A DNA stretch of 25,345 nt from a virus. The notes beneath the pieces are model-generated. The model saw only the letters and a program-made list of their open reading frames with translations. It did no database searches and had not been told where the DNA came from. A program made the position numbers and the translations under genes. Positions within the stretch are counted from its first letter, which is position 1. Each line of letters opens with the position of its first letter. The DNA lies in IMG/VR virus record IMGVR_UViG_3300048551_000139, positions 1-25,345 of that record; one strand, written 5' to 3'. Shown piece by piece: positions 14,907 to 21,842 of the stretch.

Positions 14907-17117
14907 ATGGATAAATCACACTTTAATCAAGATGATAGAGTAGATGAAGGGAAAATAACAATAAAAAGACGTTATACTGAAAACTACCCTGCAAAAACTG
15001 TTGGTAAATCAGCAAAAATAAGAAACAAAATGTTGGAAGCAATTTCGGACGGGGCTATTACCCAAGAAGAATTTGATTCTATCATAGCAGAATTATCATC
15101 TGATTCAAAAAGATGGTTATCTCGTAATTCTAGGTTATTTAATATTACAGAGGCTGGAATAACATTAACAGGGTTAGGTAGAAAGATTTTATCTCAAATT
15201 ACAGTAAATGAAAAAACAGAAAAGAATCCAGAAATATGGGTTCCTGGAAAATTTGATAAAGAAGTTTCTAAATTATCAGCTGATGAATTAACACTAGACA
15301 ATATAAAAAAATTATCAAAAAAACATAGAGTATTTTTACAAGATGCAATAGCGTATGTTGAATATAGCTTCGATGTTGATATTGTAGAAAATAAAGAAAA
15401 TAATATGAAAACAAAATTAGTATTTGAATCTTTCGGAGATTTTGTAAACTCATTAGATAAAAATAATGAAGAATTAAACGAAGGCACTAGAGGCCAATTC
15501 GGAATGATTGATAAAAAAGGAAATATACAGTCAGTATATATGCATTATGATTCATATCCTGAAAACATTCTACCATTAATAAAAAGAGGTTACGGAAACT
15601 CTAAAAAAGTACAAGCAGTTATTGATAGAGGAGATACTTCTGGATTAGATAAAACAGTTGATACTATGAATTTCTATGAAGATGGTAGAAAGCCAACTTC
15701 AGGTAAAAAAGCAGACATTGCACGTTATATTAAAAAAGCAGCTGATGATGGTGGAGCAGAATACATCTATTTATATGATGAGTCTGATAAAACTTGGTAC
15801 ATGGTTGATGTTTATGGAGACATGCAATTAGTTCCTGCATTTGAATCAGTAATTAATGAAGCTGTAAACGCAACTGCTTATATTAAAGCTGGTAAATTAG
15901 GTTATAATGATCAATTCTTAGCAAAGAGATCTTTATCATGGACATTATCAGTTGACTTAGGTCTAAAAGCATCTGATGAATTTGTCGGACCATGGTTAGG
16001 ATTCGATTATGTATCATTATATGCTATTGGTAAAAAAGGAGGAACAATTATTGATGATGCCTTAACTGGTAAATATACTTATGACGAATTAAAAGCAGCA
16101 GCAGCTGATTTTTTAGGTATTAAAGAATCAGAAGAAGCTTTAGGTGAATCAGAAGATACTGAACTTAATGAAGCATTTAAATCTTCTAAATTAAGAAATT
16201 TAGTAAATATGGATCAATCACAACGTGATGGATATGGTAAAGCAAGAAATTTAGCAGCTGCTATTTATGGATTATCAAAACTAAAATTAGATAAAATTGA
16301 AGATTCTTCTTTAATTGATGTAGATCCTAAAGAAGCTTATAAAAAATATCAAAACAATAGAGACTATTTAGTTTTTTATATAGTAGACAACGAAAAAGAA
16401 AATGAATACAGCAAAGGTTCATTTACATCATTAATAAAACCAGGTATTTTAGCTTTAACCAGAGGAAAAGACTTTTTATCAGTTCAATATGTTCAATCTA
16501 GAAATAGATCAGTTGATCGTACTTTAGGAAAAGATGATGGTAATGCAATTGGTGGTAATAAAAGATATTCTGGATATGATGCATCGGGTATTTCTTCAGT
16601 TGTAAGAGCTTCTAAATTAGCAGACAGAGCAATTGTAATTGATATTGTTAATGGTGGCGAAACTTCAAAAGAAGAAAGAAACGAAAGAGCAAGAGCAAAA
16701 GAAGGAGCTTTAGCTTTTAAATCTGACGCAGACTTTAAGAAAGCTAACAAGGCAAGATACCAAGAAATCTTATCAACTAAAGCTTCTAAGTTACCTCTTG
16801 ATAAAATGGTTAATGACGCTATTGATGATTTAGGAAATCAAATTAAAGATGGTCTTAAGGCTAATAAAAAGACAGAATACGGAGAGCTTAAAATTGGAGA
16901 AAATTCTAAAGGTAGAGCAGTTAAAATCACAGATGCTTCAAACCACATGGGTAGAATCTTATCTGATTATCAAAGATATGTTGAATACATGGTAAAAGCA
17001 GAAGAAGAAAAAGGTAGAGATTATTCATCAGGATATTACGAAAAGAATTCAAAACAATACGCTAAAGATATTAAAGATGCAGTTAAAAAAATACCTACGT
17101 TCGATTACGCTTGGTAA
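14907..17117 (+). CDS. Modular, probably protease-processed head protein with an internal targeting-like segment
   Basis: This 736-residue protein is divided by candidate prohead-protease sites: Glu82 (NITE|A), Glu192 (ELNE|G), Glu318 (VINE|A) and Glu422 (ELNE|A). Residue 167 is a Met that begins MKTKLVFESFGDFVNSL, a capsid-targeting-like peptide, preceded in DNA by an A-rich start-like tract (ATG at 15405). The protein therefore looks like an in-frame fusion of a 166-residue protein with a second head protein, or has an internal start. Module 193-318 contains SVYMHYDSYPENILPLI, recalling the phage-borne 'HYDGYPE' family of unknown function. Module 423-736 is Lys/Arg-rich and helical towards its end. 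No enzymatic motif is evident. The next gene begins one base after the stop. Confidence 0.65.
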   Translation: MDKSHFNQDDRVDEGKITIKRRYTENYPAKTVGKSAKIRNKMLEAISDGAITQEEFDSIIAELSSDSKRWLSRNSRLFNITEAGITLTGLGRKILSQITVNEKTEKNPEIWVPGKFDKEVSKLSADELTLDNIKKLSKKHRVFLQDAIAYVEYSFDVDIVENKENNMKTKLVFESFGDFVNSLDKNNEELNEGTRGQFGMIDKKGNIQSVYMHYDSYPENILPLIKRGYGNSKKVQAVIDRGDTSGLDKTVDTMNFYEDGRKPTSGKKADIARYIKKAADDGGAEYIYLYDESDKTWYMVDVYGDMQLVPAFESVINEAVNATAYIKAGKLGYNDQFLAKRSLSWTLSVDLGLKASDEFVGPWLGFDYVSLYAIGKKGGTIIDDALTGKYTYDELKAAAADFLGIKESEEALGESEDTELNEAFKSSKLRNLVNMDQSQRDGYGKARNLAAAIYGLSKLKLDKIEDSSLIDVDPKEAYKKYQNNRDYLVFYIVDNEKENEYSKGSFTSLIKPGILALTRGKDFLSVQYVQSRNRSVDRTLGKDDGNAIGGNKRYSGYDASGISSVVRASKLADRAIVIDIVNGGETSKEERNERARAKEGALAFKSDADFKKANKARYQEILSTKASKLPLDKMVNDAIDDLGNQIKDGLKANKKTEYGELKIGENSKGRAVKITDASNHMGRILSDYQRYVEYMVKAEEEKGRDYSSGYYEKNSKQYAKDIKDAVKKIPTFDYAW

Positions 17118-17118
17118 T

Positions 17119-18600
17119 ATGAAAACAATGTATACATCATTTAGCGAATTTTCAAGAGGGATTAAAGAAAACATTTCACCAGAAAGTATTGGAGGAATGG
17201 GAGATGTTATATTACCGAATGGTGATGAACTAGGTTCTGGCGATATTCCTTCTGAAGAAGATGATGAAAATAAAGAAAAAATAAATACAAAATCTATGGA
17301 TTTTAATAGTTTTATAAACAAATCAACGGTTAGTAAATTAGTCATTGAGAAATCAGCAACAGATACTCTAGCGGATGATGTTTCTGGAGAATTATATATT
17401 GCAAAACTTAAAGGCAAGTCAGCTACTATTAAAGCAACGACTACGACAAAGACATGGGATGATGGAGTCCCGGTATTAAAGTATTTAGCAAGAGGTAAAA
17501 GTAAATCAATGTCTTTTGATTTATATCAAAGACCTTTTCAAGTGGTACACGACTATGCACATGGCTGGTGGTACTTCACAGATGGTGGAAAATGGTACGG
17601 ATTGCACGTAAGCGACGGTTATAGTGAAGCTGCTGATTTACCATTCGATATGCAAATTCCAGAAAACAAAATACAAGAAGGTGTTATGTCTGACATTCAC
17701 CAAATGATAGGTAATCATAAAACTTTTGATTCATTTCAAAAAGAATTCTTTAAAGAATATGGAGATAATAAAGCTATGAAAAAAACCAAAGACTTTTTAG
17801 AATGGCTAGAAGCTTTATATTCAGATTCACAATATGCAGTATCTGAGGCAAGACCAGGTACTTACACGTACCAAATGGATAGTGAAGGAAATACTAGAAA
17901 AGTATTACCGCCATATTATGGTAATTCAGAACTTCATGATAAATCAAAAGAACTATTTAAAAAACCATGGAAAAAGCTTAGTGATAAACAACAAGATGAA
18001 GTTTTAGCAGCCTTTGAAATAGTTGAAGCAAGATCAATTGCAAAAATACAAAAAGAATATGGAAGTGTAGTAACTGATATGAAAGATCTTGTTAAAGATT
18101 ATGTAAAAATGTCAGATGATAATTCTGAAAAAGCTAAGACAAGACAATTACTTATAGATTTAACTTCTAAGAAAAAATCATTAATGTCAGAATTAGATGA
18201 CGCAGTAGGTATCAAAGATTTAAATATTGAATTAGCAGAATCAGTAAATGAATCAATGAGTTCTTACTATTTCACGAGTCCTAGCGAATACGGTCAATTT
18301 GCAAATGAAGCACCTGCAAAGGGTGAAACTAAATATTTAGTAATGGCTACTAATAAAGCAAACTTTAATGGTCAAGAAATTAGACTAGAAGGTGGAGTTA
18401 GATTTGGTTCAACCTCTAAAAAAGAAATTTTAGGAGTTTTTGATAAAGAATCAGAAGCTTTAACATTTTATAAATCAGCTATGAAAAAACCAGAAGGAAC
18501 ATTTGTTTCTTTCTCAATGGGAACGGTTGTCGGTGAAACTAAATTTAGATCGCAATATACTGAAATTCAAGGATATTTAGCAACTGCAAAGGTAAAATAA
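17119..18600 (+). CDS. Modular, probably head-packaged protein
   Basis: I choose the ATG at 17119 (493 residues). The longer frame from 17077 would overlap the previous gene by 41 bases, whereas 17119 yields MKTMYTSFSEFSRG, a capsid-targeting-like N-terminus, directly after the stop. Candidate protease sites are Glu187 (KIQE|G, fitting the T4 Ile-x-Glu rule), Glu243 (AVSE|A) and Glu378 (SVNE|S). The first module has a Trp/Tyr/Gly-rich stretch (YAHGWWYFTDGGKWYG), the third is helical and Lys-rich, and the last (379-493) is a beta-like unit with YLVMATNKANFNGQEIRLEG. No known family is recognised. It ends the cluster, and hairpins plus a terminator follow. Confidence 0.65.
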   Translation: MKTMYTSFSEFSRGIKENISPESIGGMGDVILPNGDELGSGDIPSEEDDENKEKINTKSMDFNSFINKSTVSKLVIEKSATDTLADDVSGELYIAKLKGKSATIKATTTTKTWDDGVPVLKYLARGKSKSMSFDLYQRPFQVVHDYAHGWWYFTDGGKWYGLHVSDGYSEAADLPFDMQIPENKIQEGVMSDIHQMIGNHKTFDSFQKEFFKEYGDNKAMKKTKDFLEWLEALYSDSQYAVSEARPGTYTYQMDSEGNTRKVLPPYYGNSELHDKSKELFKKPWKKLSDKQQDEVLAAFEIVEARSIAKIQKEYGSVVTDMKDLVKDYVKMSDDNSEKAKTRQLLIDLTSKKKSLMSELDDAVGIKDLNIELAESVNESMSSYYFTSPSEYGQFANEAPAKGETKYLVMATNKANFNGQEIRLEGGVRFGSTSKKEILGVFDKESEALTFYKSAMKKPEGTFVSFSMGTVVGETKFRSQYTEIQGYLATAKVK

Positions 18601-18603
18601 TAA

Positions 18604-18643
18604 TTTCGCGTATCAACGAAACACGTCAACAATATACTGTTGA
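18604..18643 (+). other. Two small hairpins ahead of a terminator
   Basis: TTTCG (18604-18608) pairs with CGAAA (18617-18621), and TCAACA (18626-18631) pairs with TGTTGA (18638-18643) around ATATAC. Together with the terminator stem that follows they form three consecutive hairpins in the 98-base intergenic gap. They may protect the 3' end of the mRNA or leave a short stable RNA. Confidence 0.35.
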
Positions 18644-18654
18644 AACAATTTTAA

Positions 18655-18687
18655 AAGTCTCTGTATAATCTACAGAGACTTTTTTAT
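18655..18687 (+). terminator. Strong intrinsic terminator closing the head-protein cluster
   Basis: AAGTCTCTGTA (18655-18665) is perfectly complementary to TACAGAGACTT (18671-18681), with the loop TAATC and a T-run from 18680. This 11-bp stem with U-tract is the clearest terminator in the window. A TTTAAATAGTAT sequence follows immediately before the next gene, partly like the TTATATTAGTAGTAT element found after the other terminators. Confidence 0.9.
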
Positions 18688-18698
18688 TTAAATAGTAT

Positions 18699-19076
18699 AT
18701 GAAAATAGCTTTAATAGCGCACGACAACAAAAAAGCTGACATGGTCGCTTTTGTATCAAAAAGATTACCTTTCTTTAATAGAAAGGATATTACTATTGTA
18801 ACCACTGGAACAACGGGAAAACACGTTATGCATGCTGGGATAGAAGACGTTATTAAAGTAAATTCAGGGCCACTTGGAGGAGATGCTCAGATAGCAGCAA
18901 TGGTTACTGAAGGTGAAATAGATTTAGTTATCTTTTTAAGAGATCCATTAGGCAAACATCCACATGATGTTGATATCAGTATGTTAATGCGATTATGCGA
19001 CGTTCATGATATACCTCTCGCAACAAATTATAGAACAGCAAGCTACTTAGTTAAATATTTAAAATCTTGTAAATAA
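18699..19076 (+). CDS. mgsA: Methylglyoxal synthase (short form)
   Basis: This 125-residue protein aligns with MgsA, which converts dihydroxyacetone phosphate to methylglyoxal and phosphate. The phosphate-binding elements are ALIAHDNKK (His8, Lys11/12; E. coli 'ALVAHDHCK') and TTGTTGK (36-41). The catalytic Asp62 lies in SGPLGGDAQ (E. coli Asp71 in 'SGPMGGDQQ'), followed by FLRDPLGKHPHDVD with Asp82, His89 and Asp92, matching E. coli Asp91, His98 and Asp101. It ends soon after ATNYRTASYLV and lacks the roughly 20-residue C-terminal extension of E. coli MgsA (152 residues). It is the first gene of a terminator-bounded unit. All active-site residues appear present, so it is probably functional; it may bypass lower glycolysis in infected cells. 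Confidence 0.88.
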   Translation: MKIALIAHDNKKADMVAFVSKRLPFFNRKDITIVTTGTTGKHVMHAGIEDVIKVNSGPLGGDAQIAAMVTEGEIDLVIFLRDPLGKHPHDVDISMLMRLCDVHDIPLATNYRTASYLVKYLKSCK

Positions 19077-19312
19077 TGGAAATGTTTTTATTTAAACCGG
19101 ATAATTATAAAGAATGGTCAGATAGCGCTATTAAAAAAATAATAAAAGTTGTAGATTCATGTATCAGTGATGACCATTTAGACTCTGCTAAACAAATGAT
19201 AGATCATTTTATTTTAATGCTTGCCTTAAATGAAACTTACTCAGAAGAAACTGTACAAGATATATCAAAACAATTATATTTATATTTAAATATTAAAAAA
19301 TCTAATATATGA
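19076..19312 (+). CDS. Small helical hypothetical protein
   Basis: This 78-residue protein is almost wholly helical by eye, with alternating hydrophobic and charged positions (AIKKIIKVVDSCISDDHLDSAKQMIDHFILMLAL). No signal peptide or known motif is visible. It is tightly coupled on both sides: the start overlaps the last base of the methylglyoxal synthase stop, and its own stop overlaps the next start (ATGA). This position implies co-expression with the metabolic genes. It could be a small structural or regulatory partner, but no function can be assigned. Confidence 0.6.
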   Translation: MEMFLFKPDNYKEWSDSAIKKIIKVVDSCISDDHLDSAKQMIDHFILMLALNETYSEETVQDISKQLYLYLNIKKSNI

Positions 19313-19884
19313 GTTCTAAAACAAAAATAGGATTTACAGCAGGAAACTTTGATCTATTACACCCTGGCTATATTTATACATTTGAAACTGCAAAACAACA
19401 CTGTGATCACTTCATAGTTTTTCTACAAATTGATCCATCTGAAACAAGATTCACGAAATATAAACCAGTAATACCTTTATATGAAAGATATAAAACTTTA
19501 ATGGCAATACAATACGTTGATGAAGTTATAACATATCAAACAGAAGAAGATCTAATTAAATTAATAAAATTCTATAAACCTGATGTTAGAATATTAGGAG
19601 AAGACTATATTGGTAAAGGATTTACAGGAGATGATTTACCCCCTAAGGTAATTTATACAACGCGATCACATAACTGGTCAACTACTAAACTCAAGGATTT
19701 AATTACAATGCAAACTATTAAGCAAAATCCTGAAATAGTAGATAGAGCTAAGAATGAAAAAGAACAAACGTCTCACCAAAGATTAATGTTAGCAATTAGA
19801 GATCAAATTGCACAACATGCTGAAGGTAATTTAACTGAGGCACAATATAAATCAGCAATTAAAGAATTATTAGAAGAATCATGA
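19309..19884 (+). CDS. Cytidylyltransferase-like nucleotidyltransferase
   Basis: This 191-residue protein has the fold signature of the glycerol-3-phosphate cytidylyltransferase/ADP-heptose synthase superfamily. FTAGNFDLLHPGYIYTFE corresponds to the HxGH loop, and TTRSHNWSTTKLK (117-128) corresponds to the C-terminal Ser-Thr-Thr nucleotide-binding motif (commonly RTxGISTT). The second histidine of HxGH is Tyr21 here (HPGY). A 50-residue helical tail follows the catalytic domain. Such enzymes transfer CMP or AMP to a phosphorylated polyol or sugar. It overlaps the following sugar-nucleotide dehydratase by four bases, so a joint role in making an activated sugar or polyol is plausible. The substrate is unknown, and the Tyr substitution may reduce activity. 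Confidence 0.75.
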   Translation: MSSKTKIGFTAGNFDLLHPGYIYTFETAKQHCDHFIVFLQIDPSETRFTKYKPVIPLYERYKTLMAIQYVDEVITYQTEEDLIKLIKFYKPDVRILGEDYIGKGFTGDDLPPKVIYTTRSHNWSTTKLKDLITMQTIKQNPEIVDRAKNEKEQTSHQRLMLAIRDQIAQHAEGNLTEAQYKSAIKELLEES

Positions 19885-20816
19885 GAATAATCGTAACAGG
19901 AGGACTTGGATTTATTGGATCATCTTTTGTAAATTTATTAAACAGAAGAATACCAAACGCTAAGATAGTTATTTTAGATAAAATGACGTACGCTGCTAAT
20001 CCTAACAATATAATTAAACCAACAAGTATCATTAAAAAAGATATATGTGATGTGACTCCTGATGATTTAGGATCTTATGACTATATTGTACATTTCGCCG
20101 CAGAAAGCCACGTTGATAACTCTATTAAAAATGGAAGGCCATTTGTTAGAACTAATGTTGAAGGTACTTTTAACTTATTAGAGTGTGCAAGACAAAACCC
20201 TGATCTTAAAAAGTTTATTCATATTTCAACAGATGAGGTTTATGGAGATATGGCAGATATTGGATTACTAGCAGAAGCAAATGAAGCATATAGTTTATCA
20301 GCATCTTCATATTATTCAGCAACAAAAGCTTCAAGTGATTTATTAGTTGAAGCAGCGGGTAGAACCTTTGGTTTACCATATTTAATTACAAGAACTTGCA
20401 ATAACTATGGAGAACATCAAAATGAAGAAAAATTCATTCCTAAAATAATGAAGTCAATTGCCAATGATTTAACAATACCAGTATATGGAGATGGTAAGCA
20501 AGTTAGAGAGTGGATTGATTGCGAAGACAACGTACAAATTATATATGAACTTATGTTATCAGATCTAGAAGGTGAGGTTTATAACATTGGCTCTGGAGAG
20601 AGATATGAAAACATAGAAATTATAAATATGATCGGAGAAATGTTAGGAAAAACTCCTAAGTTTGAATTTGTTAAAGACAGATTAGGGCATGATCGTAGAT
20701 ATGCAATAAACTCAACTCGAGTTAGAGAAATATTCTCAGATTGGGAAACTCTTTCATTTCAAGAGTTTTTATTAGAACAAGTAAATACATTAAAATTAAA
20801 ACAAGAACAATTATGA
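19881..20816 (+). CDS. NAD-dependent sugar-nucleotide epimerase/dehydratase (dTDP-glucose 4,6-dehydratase-like)
   Basis: This 311-residue extended short-chain dehydrogenase has the NAD-binding motif TGGLGFIG (residues 6-13), HFAAESHVDNSI, the STDEVYGD segment in which Thr117, Asp118 and Glu119 match the dehydratase Thr-Asp-Glu set, and the catalytic Tyr145-x3-Lys149 (YSATK). TRTCNNYGEHQ and the C-terminal GDGKQVREWIDCEDN with KDRLGHDRRYAI are typical of RmlB-like enzymes. These convert dTDP-glucose (or a related nucleotide sugar) to the 4-keto-6-deoxy sugar. At 311 residues it is somewhat shorter than bacterial RmlB (about 350). With the overlapping cytidylyltransferase upstream it may supply a sugar for virion glycan, cell-surface change or DNA modification. 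The exact substrate is not decided by the sequence. Confidence 0.83.
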   Translation: MRIIVTGGLGFIGSSFVNLLNRRIPNAKIVILDKMTYAANPNNIIKPTSIIKKDICDVTPDDLGSYDYIVHFAAESHVDNSIKNGRPFVRTNVEGTFNLLECARQNPDLKKFIHISTDEVYGDMADIGLLAEANEAYSLSASSYYSATKASSDLLVEAAGRTFGLPYLITRTCNNYGEHQNEEKFIPKIMKSIANDLTIPVYGDGKQVREWIDCEDNVQIIYELMLSDLEGEVYNIGSGERYENIEIINMIGEMLGKTPKFEFVKDRLGHDRRYAINSTRVREIFSDWETLSFQEFLLEQVNTLKLKQEQL

Positions 20817-21034
20817 ACATTAAATTAATTAAAATGCTTAAGTCATCAGCAGAAGCTGATAAAGCAAAAGCTCTTTTATCCTTAGATTTATTAGGAAATA
20901 AAGGAACAGGTATTGGAGACCACTCAACTGGAGATTTTTATACTAACGCTGAAGAAGCACTGGCAATGTTAGTTGATGCAGATGATAGATTAGGGGCTAT
21001 TGAAAAATACTTCCCAGCAGTTGAACAACTTTAA
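20813..21034 (+). CDS. Small hypothetical protein at the end of the metabolic unit
   Basis: The start is taken as the ATG at 20813, which overlaps the dehydratase stop (ATGA). A longer frame from 20741 would run 72 bases into that gene. The 73 residues include a Lys-rich N-terminal helix, a Gly-rich loop (LGNKGTGIGDHSTGDFY) and an acidic helix (EEALAMLVDADDRLGAIEKYF). The pattern is clean and conserved-looking, but I do not recognise a family. It is the last gene before a terminator. Confidence 0.6.
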   Translation: MNIKLIKMLKSSAEADKAKALLSLDLLGNKGTGIGDHSTGDFYTNAEEALAMLVDADDRLGAIEKYFPAVEQL

Positions 21035-21055
21035 AAAAGTGAATATTTTTTAAAA

Positions 21056-21091
21056 ATAAAGGCCCAAACATTTTTTTGTTTGGGTTTTTTT
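21056..21091 (+). terminator. Intrinsic terminator after the metabolic unit
   Basis: CCCAAACA (21063-21070) pairs perfectly with TGTTTGGG (21077-21084) around TTTTTT. A seven-base T-run follows (21085-21091) and an A-rich tract precedes it, so the hairpin might also work on the opposite strand. Confidence 0.88.
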
Positions 21092-21093
21092 GT

Positions 21094-21108
21094 TTATATT
21101 AGTAGTAT
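21094..21108 (+). promoter_or_regulatory. TTATATTAGTAGTAT element (putative promoter), second copy
   Basis: This is an exact copy of the 15-mer at 11356-11370. It follows a terminator directly and ends five bases before the ATG of the next gene, which begins a new transcription unit. TATATTAGTAGTATAAT has the general look of an AT-rich promoter core, but it does not match the host-type TAnnTTTG consensus known for Bacteroidota. A phage-specific promoter is therefore suspected. Confidence 0.5.
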
Positions 21109-21112
21109 AATT

Positions 21113-21253
21113 ATGGAAGAAAAAAGCAAAAAATTAAAAGAAGTAAACCTAACACTACAAGAGTGGTTAGACGCTTTACGTATGCCTACTCCCGTAAGAA
21201 ATAAAAAGAAATACAGACGTACAAAGAAACATAAAAACAAAGGTGATGAGTAA
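21113..21253 (+). CDS. 46-residue basic miniprotein
   Basis: An open frame runs from the ATG at 21113 to TAA at 21253. It has a helical part, KEVNLTLQEWLDALRMP, and a strongly basic tail (KKKYRRTKKHKNKG). The stop overlaps the start of the next gene (ATGAGTAA). The exact position after the putative promoter and the tight overlap support a real gene. The composition suggests a nucleic-acid- or polymerase-binding peptide, but there is no recognised family. Confidence 0.6.
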   Translation: MEEKSKKLKEVNLTLQEWLDALRMPTPVRNKKKYRRTKKHKNKGDE

Positions 21254-21842
21254 CAGAACATTTACATGGTGGAGACGCTTTCATTCTCCAATAAAGTTAA
21301 AGAAGAATCAAATGTGGAAAGGATATCCTCAATTACTACAGAGAATTGAATTTGGAGAATTTGAGTACTGTCATCTTTCTGAAGAATGTCTTTTAGAAGA
21401 AGAGCTATATAAACTTGAAGAAATAGAAATTCGTAAAGAACTTGTAAGATCTGACGAAGATGCAATACAAGAAAAATTATTTGATCGAAGAAAGCTTAAA
21501 AATAAAAGAGTAAAGCTTATGATGCAAGCTCATTTAAAAAAAGAACATGAAATATTAAAAAGTCTTAAGGAAAATCTATGTAAAGAATTTAATATGTCAA
21601 ATGAATTTATCAATAACTTCTTTGATACCTTCGATGGAGACACACGTCAATTATATTACTGTCTAAGAGCAGTTGCTAATAAAAAACCTATTCCATCTAA
21701 TATCGATATAGATAAATATCCTAGAGCGTTTGTACAGCAACCTAGACATGTGTTAAAACATGAACATCGTGGATTAAATAAAATATGGAAAAAAGTAGTA
21801 AAACAAAATAAAATTTGGAATGCGTATGGAATCACAGATTAA
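21246..21842 (+). CDS. Hypothetical charged, helical protein
   Basis: I take the ATG at 21246 (198 residues); a GTG lies one codon upstream. The N-terminus is aromatic and basic (FTWWRRFHSPIKLKK). The middle is a long Glu/Lys-rich probable coiled coil (about residues 45-110), and the C-terminus has NNFFDTFDGDTRQLYYCLRAVANKK and a basic HVLKHEHRG stretch. There is no membrane segment or catalytic motif. It overlaps the basic miniprotein upstream and the next gene downstream by about 20 bases. The function is unknown. Confidence 0.7.
   Translation: MSNRTFTWWRRFHSPIKLKKNQMWKGYPQLLQRIEFGEFEYCHLSEECLLEEELYKLEEIEIRKELVRSDEDAIQEKLFDRRKLKNKRVKLMMQAHLKKEHEILKSLKENLCKEFNMSNEFINNFFDTFDGDTRQLYYCLRAVANKKPIPSNIDIDKYPRAFVQQPRHVLKHEHRGLNKIWKKVVKQNKIWNAYGITD

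Noticed and set aside
17077-17118. Upstream ATG extension of the 493-residue gene
   Set aside because: It would overlap the previous gene by 41 bases and hide the MKTMYTSFSEF N-terminus that matches neighbouring genes.
17049-17417. 122-codon minus-strand frame across a gene junction
   Set aside because: It is antisense to two coding regions, all other genes are on the + strand, and the translation is a shadow.
20741-20812. Longer start for the 73-residue gene
   Set aside because: It would lie in the 3' end of the dehydratase; the ATG at 20813 gives the usual ATGA overlap.
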